A stretch of 64,000 bases of DNA from the NCBI RefSeq assembly GCF_008123515.1, contig NZ_VSSR01000042.1, positions 310,001 to 374,000 on the forward strand. The letters are read 5' to 3'. This DNA is from Bradyrhizobium cytisi (GTDB taxonomy: Bacteria; Pseudomonadota; Alphaproteobacteria; Rhizobiales; Xanthobacteraceae). The stretch's first letter is position 1; each line of letters starts with the position of its first letter. Below are positions 36,441 to 44,043 of the stretch, one piece after another. Below the pieces are notes generated by a model. It worked only from the letters and a program-made list of their open reading frames with translations, did not search any database and was not told where the DNA came from. The position numbers and the translations under genes were made by a program.

Positions 36441-37265
36441 TTAGGGTGCGTGGGCGAGCTGGGTGGCAAAATAGGCCACCGTCTTGGAATAGACCTCGCT
36501 CTTGTTCCACTGCTGGAGCACCGCGAAGTTCGGGCTGCCCGGCTGCCAATCCTTACCCTTCTGCCAGCCATAGCCCGCAAGGTAGTTCGCCGTGGAGGCG
36601 AGCACGTCGGGGGCGTTGTGCAACAGGTCGCGCTTGCCGTTGCCGTCGAAATCGACCGCGTATTTCATCCAGGATGACGGCATGAACTGGGTCTGGCCGA
36701 GCTCGCCGGCCCAGGCGCCTTTCATGTCGGCCGGCGCGAGATCGCCGCGCTGGACGATACGCAGCGCGTCCATCAGCTCGCCGCGAAACTGCTCGGCGCG
36801 TCGGCAATCGTAGGCCAGAGTTGCCAGCGAGCGGATCGTCGCGAACTTGCCGGTGTTGACGCCGAAATCGGTCTCGAGGCCCCAGATCGCGACCAGGATC
36901 TCGCCCGGCACGCCATAGGTCTGCTCGATGCGCGACAGCACCGAGCCGTATTGCTTCATCATGTTGGAGCCGCGCGTCATCCGCGGCGGCACCATGCGAC
37001 CGGAAAACTCTTCGAAGGTCTGGGTGAAGACCTTTTGCGATTTGTCACGGTTCAGCACGCTCTGGTCCAGCGTCACGCCGGCAAGCCCGGCGGCGATCGC
37101 CTGCTGTGAGATGCCTTTGGCCGCGGCCTCGGTTTTGAAATCCGCAAGCCAGGCGTCGAAATTGCCCGAGCCGCAGGCGACCGCAGAGAGTGCGGGTTCG
37201 GCGGACAGGACTGACGCGGAGAGGGCGAGGGCTGCGAGAGCGAGACGAGAAATCGTCAGGGTCAT
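36441..37265 (-). CDS. Lytic murein transglycosylase (MltB-type)
   Basis: 274 residues from ATG 37265: signal peptide MTLTISRLALAALALSASVL, then CGSGNFDAWLADFKTEAAA and the MltB/SLT fold with catalytic Glu in ILVAIWGLETDFG, WAGELGQTQFMPSSWMKYAVD, and DVLASTANYLAGYGW. Cleaves peptidoglycan to 1,6-anhydromuropeptides in the periplasm. No lipobox Cys follows the signal, so probably soluble. An extension to 37409 is rejected because it would precede the signal peptide. Confidence 0.9.
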   Translation of the reverse strand: MTLTISRLALAALALSASVLSAEPALSAVACGSGNFDAWLADFKTEAAAKGISQQAIAAGLAGVTLDQSVLNRDKSQKVFTQTFEEFSGRMVPPRMTRGSNMMKQYGSVLSRIEQTYGVPGEILVAIWGLETDFGVNTGKFATIRSLATLAYDCRRAEQFRGELMDALRIVQRGDLAPADMKGAWAGELGQTQFMPSSWMKYAVDFDGNGKRDLLHNAPDVLASTANYLAGYGWQKGKDWQPGSPNFAVLQQWNKSEVYSKTVAYFATQLAHAP

Positions 37266-37427
37266 TCGAGTAAATTGATTCCGTGAAGTGGCATGACCGG
37301 CGGCGGCAATCTCGGTTGTAACCGCGGCCAAAGCAAGGCGCACGACATCAACCGATCCCGCCCGGGGTCCCCGCGGCGGGATCGGTTGTAACAACATCGC
37401 CAGGCGCAAGATCGTCAGACTTCAGCC

Positions 37428-38330
37428 CTATTTCCTATTCCGCCACGGGAAGAGATTGGCGGGGAAATCGGCCGCCGGCTTGCGCGGACGCTGCGGCGGA
37501 GGCGGCACCGGCCGTGCACCGGGCTCGGAGACGATGACCTTGCGGTAGAGATGCCAGGTGGCGTGGCCGAGCAGGGGAATGACGACGGCGAGCCCGAGGA
37601 ATGCGGGGATCGTTCCGAGCGCCAGCAGCACCGCCACGATCAAGCCCCAGGCCGCCATCGGCACCGGGTTTTTGGCGACGACGCGCAGCGAGGTCACCAT
37701 CGCGTCCAGAGCGCCGGCATGTCGGTCGAGCATCAGCGGGAATGAGACGGCGCTGATGCAGAGCGCGGCGAGCGCGAACAGGAAGCCCGTGCCGCAGCCG
37801 ACCACGATCAGCCACCAGCCCGGTGATGTCGTCAGCACGCGCGTCACGAAATCCGAGATTCCGGTCACGCCCTCATAGCCGAATGCAGCAACATAGATCG
37901 CCTGTGCGGTCGCGACCCAGGTCACGAACAGCGCGAGCAGCAGCGTGCCGAGGCCGAGCATGGCGCCGAAGGAGGGCGAGCGCAGCACCTCCATCGCATC
38001 CCAGGCGCTGGCCTCTTCATAGCGTTCGCGACGGCTCGATAGCTCATAGAGGCCAAGTGCTGCGAACGGGCCGATCAGGGCGAAGCCCGCGGCCAGCGGA
38101 AACAGCAGCGGTATCACCGAATGGCCCATTGCGACGCGTGCGATCACGAGGCCGAGCACCGGATAGATCACGCAGAGGATAATGGCGTGGCTCGGAACGG
38201 CCTTGAAATCTTCCCAGCCGCGCTTGAGCGCATCGTGCAGGTCGGAAAGTTGGATGGTTCGGATCACTGGTCCAGCCGCGTCTGCGGTCTGGCCCCTCCT
38301 AGGGACATTGCCCTGATAGGCTGTGGCCAT
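37428..38330 (-). CDS. DUF2189 membrane protein
   Basis: 300 residues from ATG 38330 (MATAYQGNVPRRG). A soluble N-terminal segment with LSDLHDALKRGWEDFKAVPS is followed by about six membrane helices (LGLVIARVAMGHS, ALIGPFAALGLYELS, LGTLLLALFVTWVATAQ, VGCGTGFLFALAAL, AAWGLIVAVLLALG). This is the DUF2189 family, unknown function. The tail is Pro-rich. Adjacent to, and same strand as, the transglycosylase, but 160 nt apart. Confidence 0.85.
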   Translation of the reverse strand: MATAYQGNVPRRGQTADAAGPVIRTIQLSDLHDALKRGWEDFKAVPSHAIILCVIYPVLGLVIARVAMGHSVIPLLFPLAAGFALIGPFAALGLYELSSRRERYEEASAWDAMEVLRSPSFGAMLGLGTLLLALFVTWVATAQAIYVAAFGYEGVTGISDFVTRVLTTSPGWWLIVVGCGTGFLFALAALCISAVSFPLMLDRHAGALDAMVTSLRVVAKNPVPMAAWGLIVAVLLALGTIPAFLGLAVVIPLLGHATWHLYRKVIVSEPGARPVPPPPQRPRKPAADFPANLFPWRNRK

Positions 38331-38663
38331 GGTCCGCTTGCTCCCTTGCCATGCAGCCGAATTCGGCGCCGGCAACGGCGCAAGCGGCCGCTTTTCTGAG
38401 TTTCGCGAGTCCAACCCGACGCGAATTCCGGATGGCATCGCGAGCTGAGCGAGAAGCGTACGCCGATTTCCGAGTCCTGTCCCTCACGCTTGGGTGAGAT
38501 TCGTTGCCGCAGTGCAACCTCAATGATGTCATCCGGTCGTCATTTCGCCGCAGATAAGCTCATGCTGTTTGTGGTTCGCGGAACTTCGCGGGCGCAGCGA
38601 CGTAACTTCATCTATAAGTGGCCATTCAGGGCCTTCCAACGGAATCCTATTCGGGGAGCAGAC

Positions 38664-39077
38664 ATGAGCATTTTCGGGAAAATCATGGGCGCAATTTTCG
38701 GCAGCCATCCGGCTTCCGCTGCGCCCGCCGGCGGCGCACCCGCGGGCAGCACGCCTGCTGGGGCCGCGCCGGGCGGATCGGCGCCAGCGTCTGCGCCGGC
38801 TGCCGCGCCTGCGGCAACGGTGGATGTCGCTGCGATCGTCGACGCGGCCGTCGCCGCGCACAAGGGCGAGAAGCTGGAATGGCGCACCTCGATCGTCGAC
38901 CTCATGAAAGCGCTCGACGTCGATTCGAGCCTTGCTGCGCGCAAGGATCTCGCCAAGGAGCTCGGCTACAGCGGCGACATGAACGACTCCGCCAGCATGA
39001 ACGTCTGGCTGCACAAGCAGGTGATGTCCAAGCTCGCCGCCAATGGCGGCAAGTTGCCGCCTGAAATCAAGCACTGA
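38664..39077 (+). CDS. DUF3597 domain protein
   Basis: 137 residues from ATG 38664 (MSIFGKIMGAIFGSHPAS), with GGGGAG upstream. An Ala/Gly/Pro-rich linker of about 40 residues is followed by the DUF3597 domain: VDVAAIVDAAVAAHKGEKL, RTSIVDLMKALDVDSSLAAR, KELGYSGDMNDSASMNVWLH, typical of a LysM-associated or stand-alone helical domain of unknown role. No signal peptide. Longer in-frame extension to 38490 rejected. Confidence 0.87.
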   Translation: MSIFGKIMGAIFGSHPASAAPAGGAPAGSTPAGAAPGGSAPASAPAAAPAATVDVAAIVDAAVAAHKGEKLEWRTSIVDLMKALDVDSSLAARKDLAKELGYSGDMNDSASMNVWLHKQVMSKLAANGGKLPPEIKH

Positions 39078-39099
39078 CCGACGGGCGTCGGTCGACGCG

Positions 39100-39129
39100 A
39101 GGGGACCCGTGATCTCGCGGGCCCTTTTG
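39100..39129 (+). terminator. Terminator after DUF3597
   Basis: GGGGACCCG and CGCGGGCCC pair imperfectly around TGATCT, followed by TTTTGCG. Ends the DUF3597 transcript and lies just before the convergent GNAT gene stop. Confidence 0.5.
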
Positions 39130-39132
39130 CGT

Positions 39133-39408
39133 TCAGGCAACGAGATCTGCATCCTCCGGATGCTTGTCGAGATAATCGACGACGAAACCGCAGCCCGCGA
39201 TCACCTTCCTGCCGTCGCGGCGGATCAGGTCGAGCGCGCCCTTGATCAGCTCGGAGGCAATGCCGCGGCCGCGCAGCGCGCGCGGCGTCTCGGTGTGTGT
39301 GATGATCACAGCCGACGGCGTCTGCCGGTAATTGGCGAAGGCAAGCTCGCTGCCGACATCGAGTTCGAAGCGGCTCCCGTCCTTGTTGTCGCGTACCGAT
39401 GCCGCCAT
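39133..39408 (-). CDS. Small GNAT-fold N-acetyltransferase (NATD1-like)
   Basis: 91 residues from ATG 39408 (MAASVRDNKDGSRFELD), preceded by AAGGA. The acetyl-CoA loop RGRGIASELIKGAL and VIAGCGFVVDYLDKHPE match the short GNAT/NATD1 family. A second member lies 750 bp away at 40158-40433 with the same gene orientation. Targets unknown. The extension to 39477 is rejected. Confidence 0.82.
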   Translation of the reverse strand: MAASVRDNKDGSRFELDVGSELAFANYRQTPSAVIITHTETPRALRGRGIASELIKGALDLIRRDGRKVIAGCGFVVDYLDKHPEDADLVA

Positions 39409-39708
39409 GCCTGATCCTTCCGAAGCGGTGTTTGTTCCCTGATCTAGGCGCCTGACCCCTCCCTTGCCAAGGCGCAACCAAGCGCCGAGGGCGGTCCCGC
39501 GTGGAAGACTGTGTCGGGCTGACCAGCACTATTCCCTAACGCCAGCCTCGCTCGCGCGCAAAAAATGCTGGTCCGTCTTGCAATCGTGCATCGGTTCCCC
39601 ACGTCTTCCCACAGGACATACGCCCGAGTGCGGCCGGCATGGTCGCTAGACATTCGGAGTGTCATGGTCGCCAGCCGCTGACGTGTGCCTCTTTTGTAGG
39701 AGGGTACG
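39409..39708. other. Non-coding gap
   Basis: 300 bases between the GNAT gene and the SPW-repeat gene, which diverge. No credible gene, hairpin or repeat seen; presumably promoters of both genes. Confidence 0.45.
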
Positions 39709-40107
39709 ATGTCGGACTTTGGTTTCTTGAATACTCATCGAACATGGGAAGACTGGTGCGGGATGCTGCTCGGCGCGCTGATCGTCGCGTCGCCGTGGTT
39801 TCCCATCCAGGATCGCTCGGGGATCGTCGGACACGAGACGATGGTCCTGAATACGGTCGCAGTCGGCCTGGTCATATTTGGCCTCAGCCAGCTCGAATAT
39901 GTCGCCTTGCAGCGCTGGCAGGAGGTGGCGACGATCGTGGTCGGGCTATGGCTCATCGTCTCGCCCTTGGTGGTCGGCTATTCCGGCGAAGGTTTTCTTC
40001 GGGTCTACCACACGAGTCTCGGCGCGGTGGCGGTGGTCCTCGGCGTGCTCCAGTTGTGGCAGGACTGGGATCTGAGTGACCAGGATATGCTGAAGCATGG
40101 GCAGTAG
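39709..40107 (+). CDS. SPW-repeat membrane protein
   Basis: 132 residues with four predicted membrane helices. Two SPW motifs are visible, ASPWFPIQ near residue 28 and IVSPLVVGY near 84 in degenerate form, the SPW-repeat family hallmark. Start MSDFGFLNTHRTWEDWCGML with TAGGAGGG upstream. Function unknown. Sits between the two GNAT genes. Confidence 0.85.
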   Translation: MSDFGFLNTHRTWEDWCGMLLGALIVASPWFPIQDRSGIVGHETMVLNTVAVGLVIFGLSQLEYVALQRWQEVATIVVGLWLIVSPLVVGYSGEGFLRVYHTSLGAVAVVLGVLQLWQDWDLSDQDMLKHGQ

Positions 40108-40157
40108 GCTGTGGATTTTCGGCGGGCCCGTCGTGCGATCGGCGGGCCTGCGCTTGC

Positions 40158-40433
40158 TCATCTCTTCACCAGATCCGCATAGTTCGGGTGCTTCTCGATC
40201 CATGCCTTCACGAACGGGCATTCCGGGATCAGCTTCAAGCCGGCCGTGCGGACCTGGTCGAGCGCACCTTGCACCAGCCTTGAGCCGACGCCTTTGCCGC
40301 CGAGCTCCTTCGGCACGTCGGTGTGCTCGAAGGTGATGACATTGCCGTCGATCTTGTAATGCTCGGTCGCGAGATGGCCCTCCACCTCGAGCTCGTAACG
40401 GTGGTGGGCCCTGTTATTGATCACGTCACTCAT
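40158..40433 (-). CDS. Small GNAT-fold N-acetyltransferase (NATD1-like), second copy
   Basis: 91 residues from ATG 40433: RYELEVEGHLATEHYKIDG, then KELGGKGVGSRLVQGALDQV and PFVKAWIEKHPNYADLVKR. The GxGxG-type acetyl-CoA loop is conserved. Paralogue of 39133-39408 with similar architecture (about one third identity by eye). No partner identified. Confidence 0.82.
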   Translation of the reverse strand: MSDVINNRAHHRYELEVEGHLATEHYKIDGNVITFEHTDVPKELGGKGVGSRLVQGALDQVRTAGLKLIPECPFVKAWIEKHPNYADLVKR

Positions 40434-40452
40434 GATATCTCCGGTCAGCTCT

Positions 40453-40640
40453 TCAGCGCGTCTGCACGAAGTCGTAACGCACGATTTGGTCGGCGGGTTG
40501 CGGTCGATGCGGTGGCCGATGATGGTCATCGCGAGCGTCGTCTTGTCGGCCTCCGTGTTCTCCGCGTCAATCCTGAACGACTTTACGTCGAGTTCCTGCG
40601 AATTGGTGACGGGATAGAAATCGAGTGCGCGCGGTTCGAT
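40453..40640 (-). pseudogene. Frameshifted coding remnant after the lipoprotein stop
   Basis: Immediately after the TGA of the lipoprotein gene, the same minus-strand frame reads IEPRALDFYPVTNSQELD, VKSFRIDAENTEADKTTLAM and TIIGHRIDRNP, then the natural-looking end ADQIVRYDFVQTR-stop lies in another frame (62 codons plus 2 nt in total). Composition is coding-like. Either a decayed separate gene or an extension lost by a stop and a frameshift. No family recognised. Confidence 0.35.
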
Positions 40641-41006
40641 TCAATCGGCCGCCTTGGCGAGGCGAGAATCTTCCGGCTGAGGTTTGGCGGGGAGGCAGCC
40701 CTGGCAGATGACGAGCGAGCGATTGACCTTGGCGTCTTGTTCGGCCTCGATGCCGTCCTGGGCCTGCCACCATTCCTTCGAATAGGGCTGGAGCGCGGCT
40801 TGCGACCTGGTGCGCTCGGATGCGGCGGCCGTGCGTGTTGCTCGCGACGGCTGGGCGGTACGTGGCTGATTGGGATCTTCGCCAGCGCCATCCCAGGCAT
40901 AACGCGCGGGCCTGAAGGCAGGATCGGAGGTGAGATGAGCTTGTGGAGCGACAGCACAGCCGGCAAGCGCCAACGTGAGCAGGAGAACGACGGGCGCTTT
41001 GACCAT
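40641..41006 (-). CDS. Putative lipoprotein
   Basis: 121 residues: MVKAPVVLLLTLALAGC gives a lipoprotein signal with lipobox LAGC. The mature part is polar and low in hydrophobicity, with PYSKEWWQAQDGIEAEQDAK and a CxxC pair (LVICQGCLP). Function unknown. It may have been longer, see the remnant directly downstream. Confidence 0.65.
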   Translation of the reverse strand: MVKAPVVLLLTLALAGCAVAPQAHLTSDPAFRPARYAWDGAGEDPNQPRTAQPSRATRTAAASERTRSQAALQPYSKEWWQAQDGIEAEQDAKVNRSLVICQGCLPAKPQPEDSRLAKAAD

Positions 41007-41184
41007 GATGCAGCACTCTGTACGCAGATACTGAGCGAGGTTGCCCCCATCATGTTTAAAATTCCTTGAACGGGCGCATGGATGACGCCCAGTTGGCGGT
41101 CTTGCTAGGCCGCTCTCGATGACGATAAATGGGCCCCAATGAGCGGGCGGCTTGCGTGCCGTCTGCCGTCAAAGAGGAAGCCCG

Positions 41185-42792
41185 ATGCAGCCGCTCCGCA
41201 TGTCCCGCCGCGTCATGAATCTTGCCTATATGCTGACCCAGAATGCGCGGCGGCATGGATCGCGTCCCGGTTTCGTCTGGGGTGACAAATCCTGGACCTG
41301 GCGCGAGATCGATGCGCAGGTTTCCGCACTGGCGGCTGCGCTTGCGGCGCGCGGCATCGCCAAGGGCGACCGCATCCTCGTTCATTCCAAGAATGGCGAC
41401 GAGATGTTCTTCTCGATGTTCGCGGCTTTCCGGCTGGGCGCGGTCTGGGTGCCCACCAATTTCCGCCTGATGCCGGATGAGGTGGCCTATCTCGCACAGG
41501 CCTCCGGCGCGAAGGGATTTTTGTGCCATGTCGATTTTCCCGAGCACGCGGTGGCCGTGAACGGCGGCGCGCTGGAATTCACCTGGAGCATCGACGGCAA
41601 GGCATCGTTCGCCGAGCGCTCGGTGGCCGACGCCATCGTTGCGCAGGCAGGCCAAGTGGTCGAGAACATTGCCGTCGAGCACGATGATCCCTGCTGGTTC
41701 TTCTTCACCTCCGGCACCACCGGCCGCTCCAAGGCTGCGGTGCTGACCCACGGCCAGATGGGATTTGTCGTCACCAACCATCTCGCCGATCTCACCCCCG
41801 GCGTGACGGAAGCCGATGCGTCGCTGGTAGTGGCGCCGCTGTCGCATGGCGCCGGCGTGCATCAGCTGGTGCAGACCGCGCGCGGCGTCTGCACCGTGCT
41901 GCTGCCGACCGAGAAATTCGACATCGACGAGGCGTTCCGTCTGATCGCGGCGCACCGTGTCAGCAATCTCTTCACGGTGCCGACGATCTTGAAGATGATG
42001 GTCGAGCACCCCGCTGCCGACAAATACGATCATTCCTCGCTGCGCCACGTGATCTATGCCGGCGCGCCGATGTATCGTGAGGACCAGAAGGCCGCGCTGA
42101 AGAAGCTCGGCAAGGTCATCGTGCAGTATTTTGGCCTCGGCGAGGTCACCGGCAACATCACGGTGCTGCCGGCGGCGCTGCACGATCCCGAGGACGGCCC
42201 GCATGCGAAGATCGGCACTTGCGGCTTCGAGCGGACCGGCATGCAGGTCTCGATCCAGGACGACGAGGGCCGCGAGCTCAAGGCGAACCAGAGCGGCGAG
42301 ATCTGCGTGATCGGGCCTGCGGTGCTCGCCGGCTACTACGATAACCCCGAGGCCAATGCTAAGGCGTTCCGCAACGGCTGGTTCCGCACCGGCGATGTCG
42401 GCCACATGGACGAGGAGGGGTTCGTCTACATCACCGGCCGTGCGTCGGACATGTACATCTCCGGCGGCTCCAACATCTATCCGCGCGAGATCGAGGAGAA
42501 GATATTGACGCATCCTTCGGTCGGCGAGGTCGCCGTGCTCGGCGTGCCCGATGCGACCTGGGGCGAGGTCGGCGTCGCCGTCTGCGTCGCGCGCGACGGC
42601 GAGAAGCCGGTGAGCGAAGCCGAGATGGCGGCGTTCCTGCTGCCGAAGGTGCCGCGCTACAAGATGCCGAAACGGTTCTTCTTCTGGGAGGCGCTGCCGA
42701 AATCCGGCTATGGCAAGGTGCCGAAACGCATGGTGCGCGACGAGCTCGAGGCGCGCGGGCTGCTCGATCTCGACAAGACCAGGACGGGCTGA
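41185..42792 (+). CDS. Acyl-CoA synthetase (AMP-dependent ligase)
   Basis: 535 residues from ATG 41185, with AGAGGAAG upstream. AMP-binding loop FTSGTTGRSKAAVL near residue 174, GLGEVTGNI near 317, GWFRTGDVGHMDEEGFVYIT near 407 and the C-terminal Lys in KSGYGKVPKRMVRDE. The family also includes benzoate, fatty-acid and feruloyl-type ligases; the substrate cannot be told. It is followed 9 nt later by a PPC-domain gene, a pairing worth noting. An upstream extension to 41152 is rejected. Confidence 0.9.
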   Translation: MQPLRMSRRVMNLAYMLTQNARRHGSRPGFVWGDKSWTWREIDAQVSALAAALAARGIAKGDRILVHSKNGDEMFFSMFAAFRLGAVWVPTNFRLMPDEVAYLAQASGAKGFLCHVDFPEHAVAVNGGALEFTWSIDGKASFAERSVADAIVAQAGQVVENIAVEHDDPCWFFFTSGTTGRSKAAVLTHGQMGFVVTNHLADLTPGVTEADASLVVAPLSHGAGVHQLVQTARGVCTVLLPTEKFDIDEAFRLIAAHRVSNLFTVPTILKMMVEHPAADKYDHSSLRHVIYAGAPMYREDQKAALKKLGKVIVQYFGLGEVTGNITVLPAALHDPEDGPHAKIGTCGFERTGMQVSIQDDEGRELKANQSGEICVIGPAVLAGYYDNPEANAKAFRNGWFRTGDVGHMDEEGFVYITGRASDMYISGGSNIYPREIEEKILTHPSVGEVAVLGVPDATWGEVGVAVCVARDGEKPVSEAEMAAFLLPKVPRYKMPKRFFFWEALPKSGYGKVPKRMVRDELEARGLLDLDKTRTG

Positions 42793-42801
42793 GTTTACGT
42801 G

Positions 42802-43662
42802 ATGCGGACTATCAAGCAGCCGGGCGCGCCCGTCACCGAGCGTATCCAGTGGGTGGAGGCGAGGGGGCGCTCCTTTTCGTTCACGCTTCCAGCCGGCCTT
42901 CCGCTGCTCGAAGCTGCGCGCCGCGGTTTTGCCGCGGAAGGGTTTGCGAGTGGCGTGCTGAATTTCGGCCGAGGCGCGCTGGGGCCGTTCGGCTATGTCA
43001 TGCCGGCGCTGTCGAAGACCGGCGAGAATGCGGCGTTCTACAGCGACACGTATCGGCCCGCGGGCGTGACGCGCACCAGGCTCGGCAGCATGACGCTCGG
43101 CAAGCGCGACGGTGCGCCGTTCTTTCATTGCCACGGGCTGTGGACCGAGGCGGATGGCAGGGCGAGCGGCGGCCACATGCTGCCGGACGAGACTGTTGTC
43201 GCAGAGCCGTTCGAGGTCGAGGCCTTCGGCATCGACGGTACGACGTTCACCGCTGAGCCCGACCCCGAGACCAATTTCAAGCTGTTCGGGCCGGTCGTGG
43301 CCGCAAGCTCCGGTGCGCGCACGACCAGCCGCGCCTTTGCGCTGCGGCTGCGCCCCAACCAGGATTTTGCCTTCTGCCTCGAGGCCTTCTGCAAGACGCA
43401 CGGCATTGCACGTGCGAAGATCCACGGCGGTGTCGGCTCGACCATCGGCGCGCGCTTCACCCATGGCGGCGTGACCGAGCCGTTTGCCACGGAGCTGGCG
43501 ATAACCGCCGGGACGATTGCATCCGGTGCGTCCGGCGCGTTGGAAGCGGCGCTCGACGTCGCCCTGATCGACTATACCGGCGGTATCGCCGAGGGGCGTC
43601 TGATCCGCGGCGACAATCCCGTGCTGATGACCATGGAGCTGGTGCTGGAGGTCTTGGGGTAG
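42802..43662 (+). CDS. Tandem PPC (DUF296) domain protein
   Basis: 286 residues from ATG 42802 (GTG at 42799 is adjacent). The N-terminal domain shows RSFSFTLPAGLPLLEA, FFHCHG and GGHMLPDE, the DUF296/PPC metal-binding wording of AT-hook relatives and bacterial PCC proteins. The second half (FALRLRPNQDFAFCLEAFCK, AKIHGGVGSTIGARFTHGG) looks like a diverged repeat of the same domain lacking HCHG. Co-transcribed with the acyl-CoA synthetase, so a role in that pathway is likely but unknown. Confidence 0.8.
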   Translation: MRTIKQPGAPVTERIQWVEARGRSFSFTLPAGLPLLEAARRGFAAEGFASGVLNFGRGALGPFGYVMPALSKTGENAAFYSDTYRPAGVTRTRLGSMTLGKRDGAPFFHCHGLWTEADGRASGGHMLPDETVVAEPFEVEAFGIDGTTFTAEPDPETNFKLFGPVVAASSGARTTSRAFALRLRPNQDFAFCLEAFCKTHGIARAKIHGGVGSTIGARFTHGGVTEPFATELAITAGTIASGASGALEAALDVALIDYTGGIAEGRLIRGDNPVLMTMELVLEVLG

Positions 43663-43696
43663 GGTACGATCGAAGCTTGCAGTATCCTGCAGGCAG

Positions 43697-43870
43697 ATGA
43701 TCATGGCGACCCACGCGCCGCTGCTCATGGCCTATCCCAATGCGCAGCTGCTGCGGCTCGGCAAATACGGACTGGAGCCGACAACGGTCGAGCAGACCGA
43801 TCACTACCGGGTCATGCGGGAGTTTTGCGCCGATCCGCGCGGCTTCGTCGAGGCGACGCTGGCGGAATAG
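43697..43870 (+). pseudogene. C-terminal fragment of an AAA ATPase (COG3910-like)
   Basis: A 57-residue frame reads MIMATHAPLLMAYPNAQLLR, then LGKYGLEPTTVEQTDHYRVM and REFCADPRGFVEATLAE. The IMATHxPxLMAYP segment is the switch-region end of predicted ABC-type ATPases of the COG3910 group. All upstream parts (Walker A, signature) are missing. It sits right after the PPC-domain gene and before a long inverted repeat, typical of leftover DNA at a rearrangement site. The exact left edge is uncertain. Confidence 0.7.
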
Positions 43871-43904
43871 GCGAGGGGGCGCAATCAACAAATGCTCTCT
43901 CAAT

Positions 43905-43984
43905 CGTCATTGCGAGCGCAGCGAAGCAATCCAGGATCCCTCCGCGGCGACAGTCTGGATTGCTTCGCTGCGCTCGCAATGACG
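43905..43984. repeat. Long perfect inverted repeat (BIME-like)
   Basis: Two perfect 30-bp arms, 43905-43934 and 43955-43984, separated by 20 bp. Each begins or ends with CGTCATTGCGAGCGCAGCG. This is a dispersed palindromic element common in alphaproteobacterial intergenic DNA and could end both flanking transcripts. It lies between the ATPase fragment and the DUF1217 gene. Confidence 0.85.
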
Positions 43985-44043
43985 GCTTGTAGTACCTGCT
44001 TGGTCCTTCCATTGGCGCTTGAAATCGCGGCTACGTCCACCGA

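Noticed and set aside
41056..43728. 890-residue minus-strand open frame opposite the acyl-CoA synthetase and PPC genes
   Set aside because: Codon bias and motifs clearly belong to the plus strand; this frame is the usual third-position-GC shadow.
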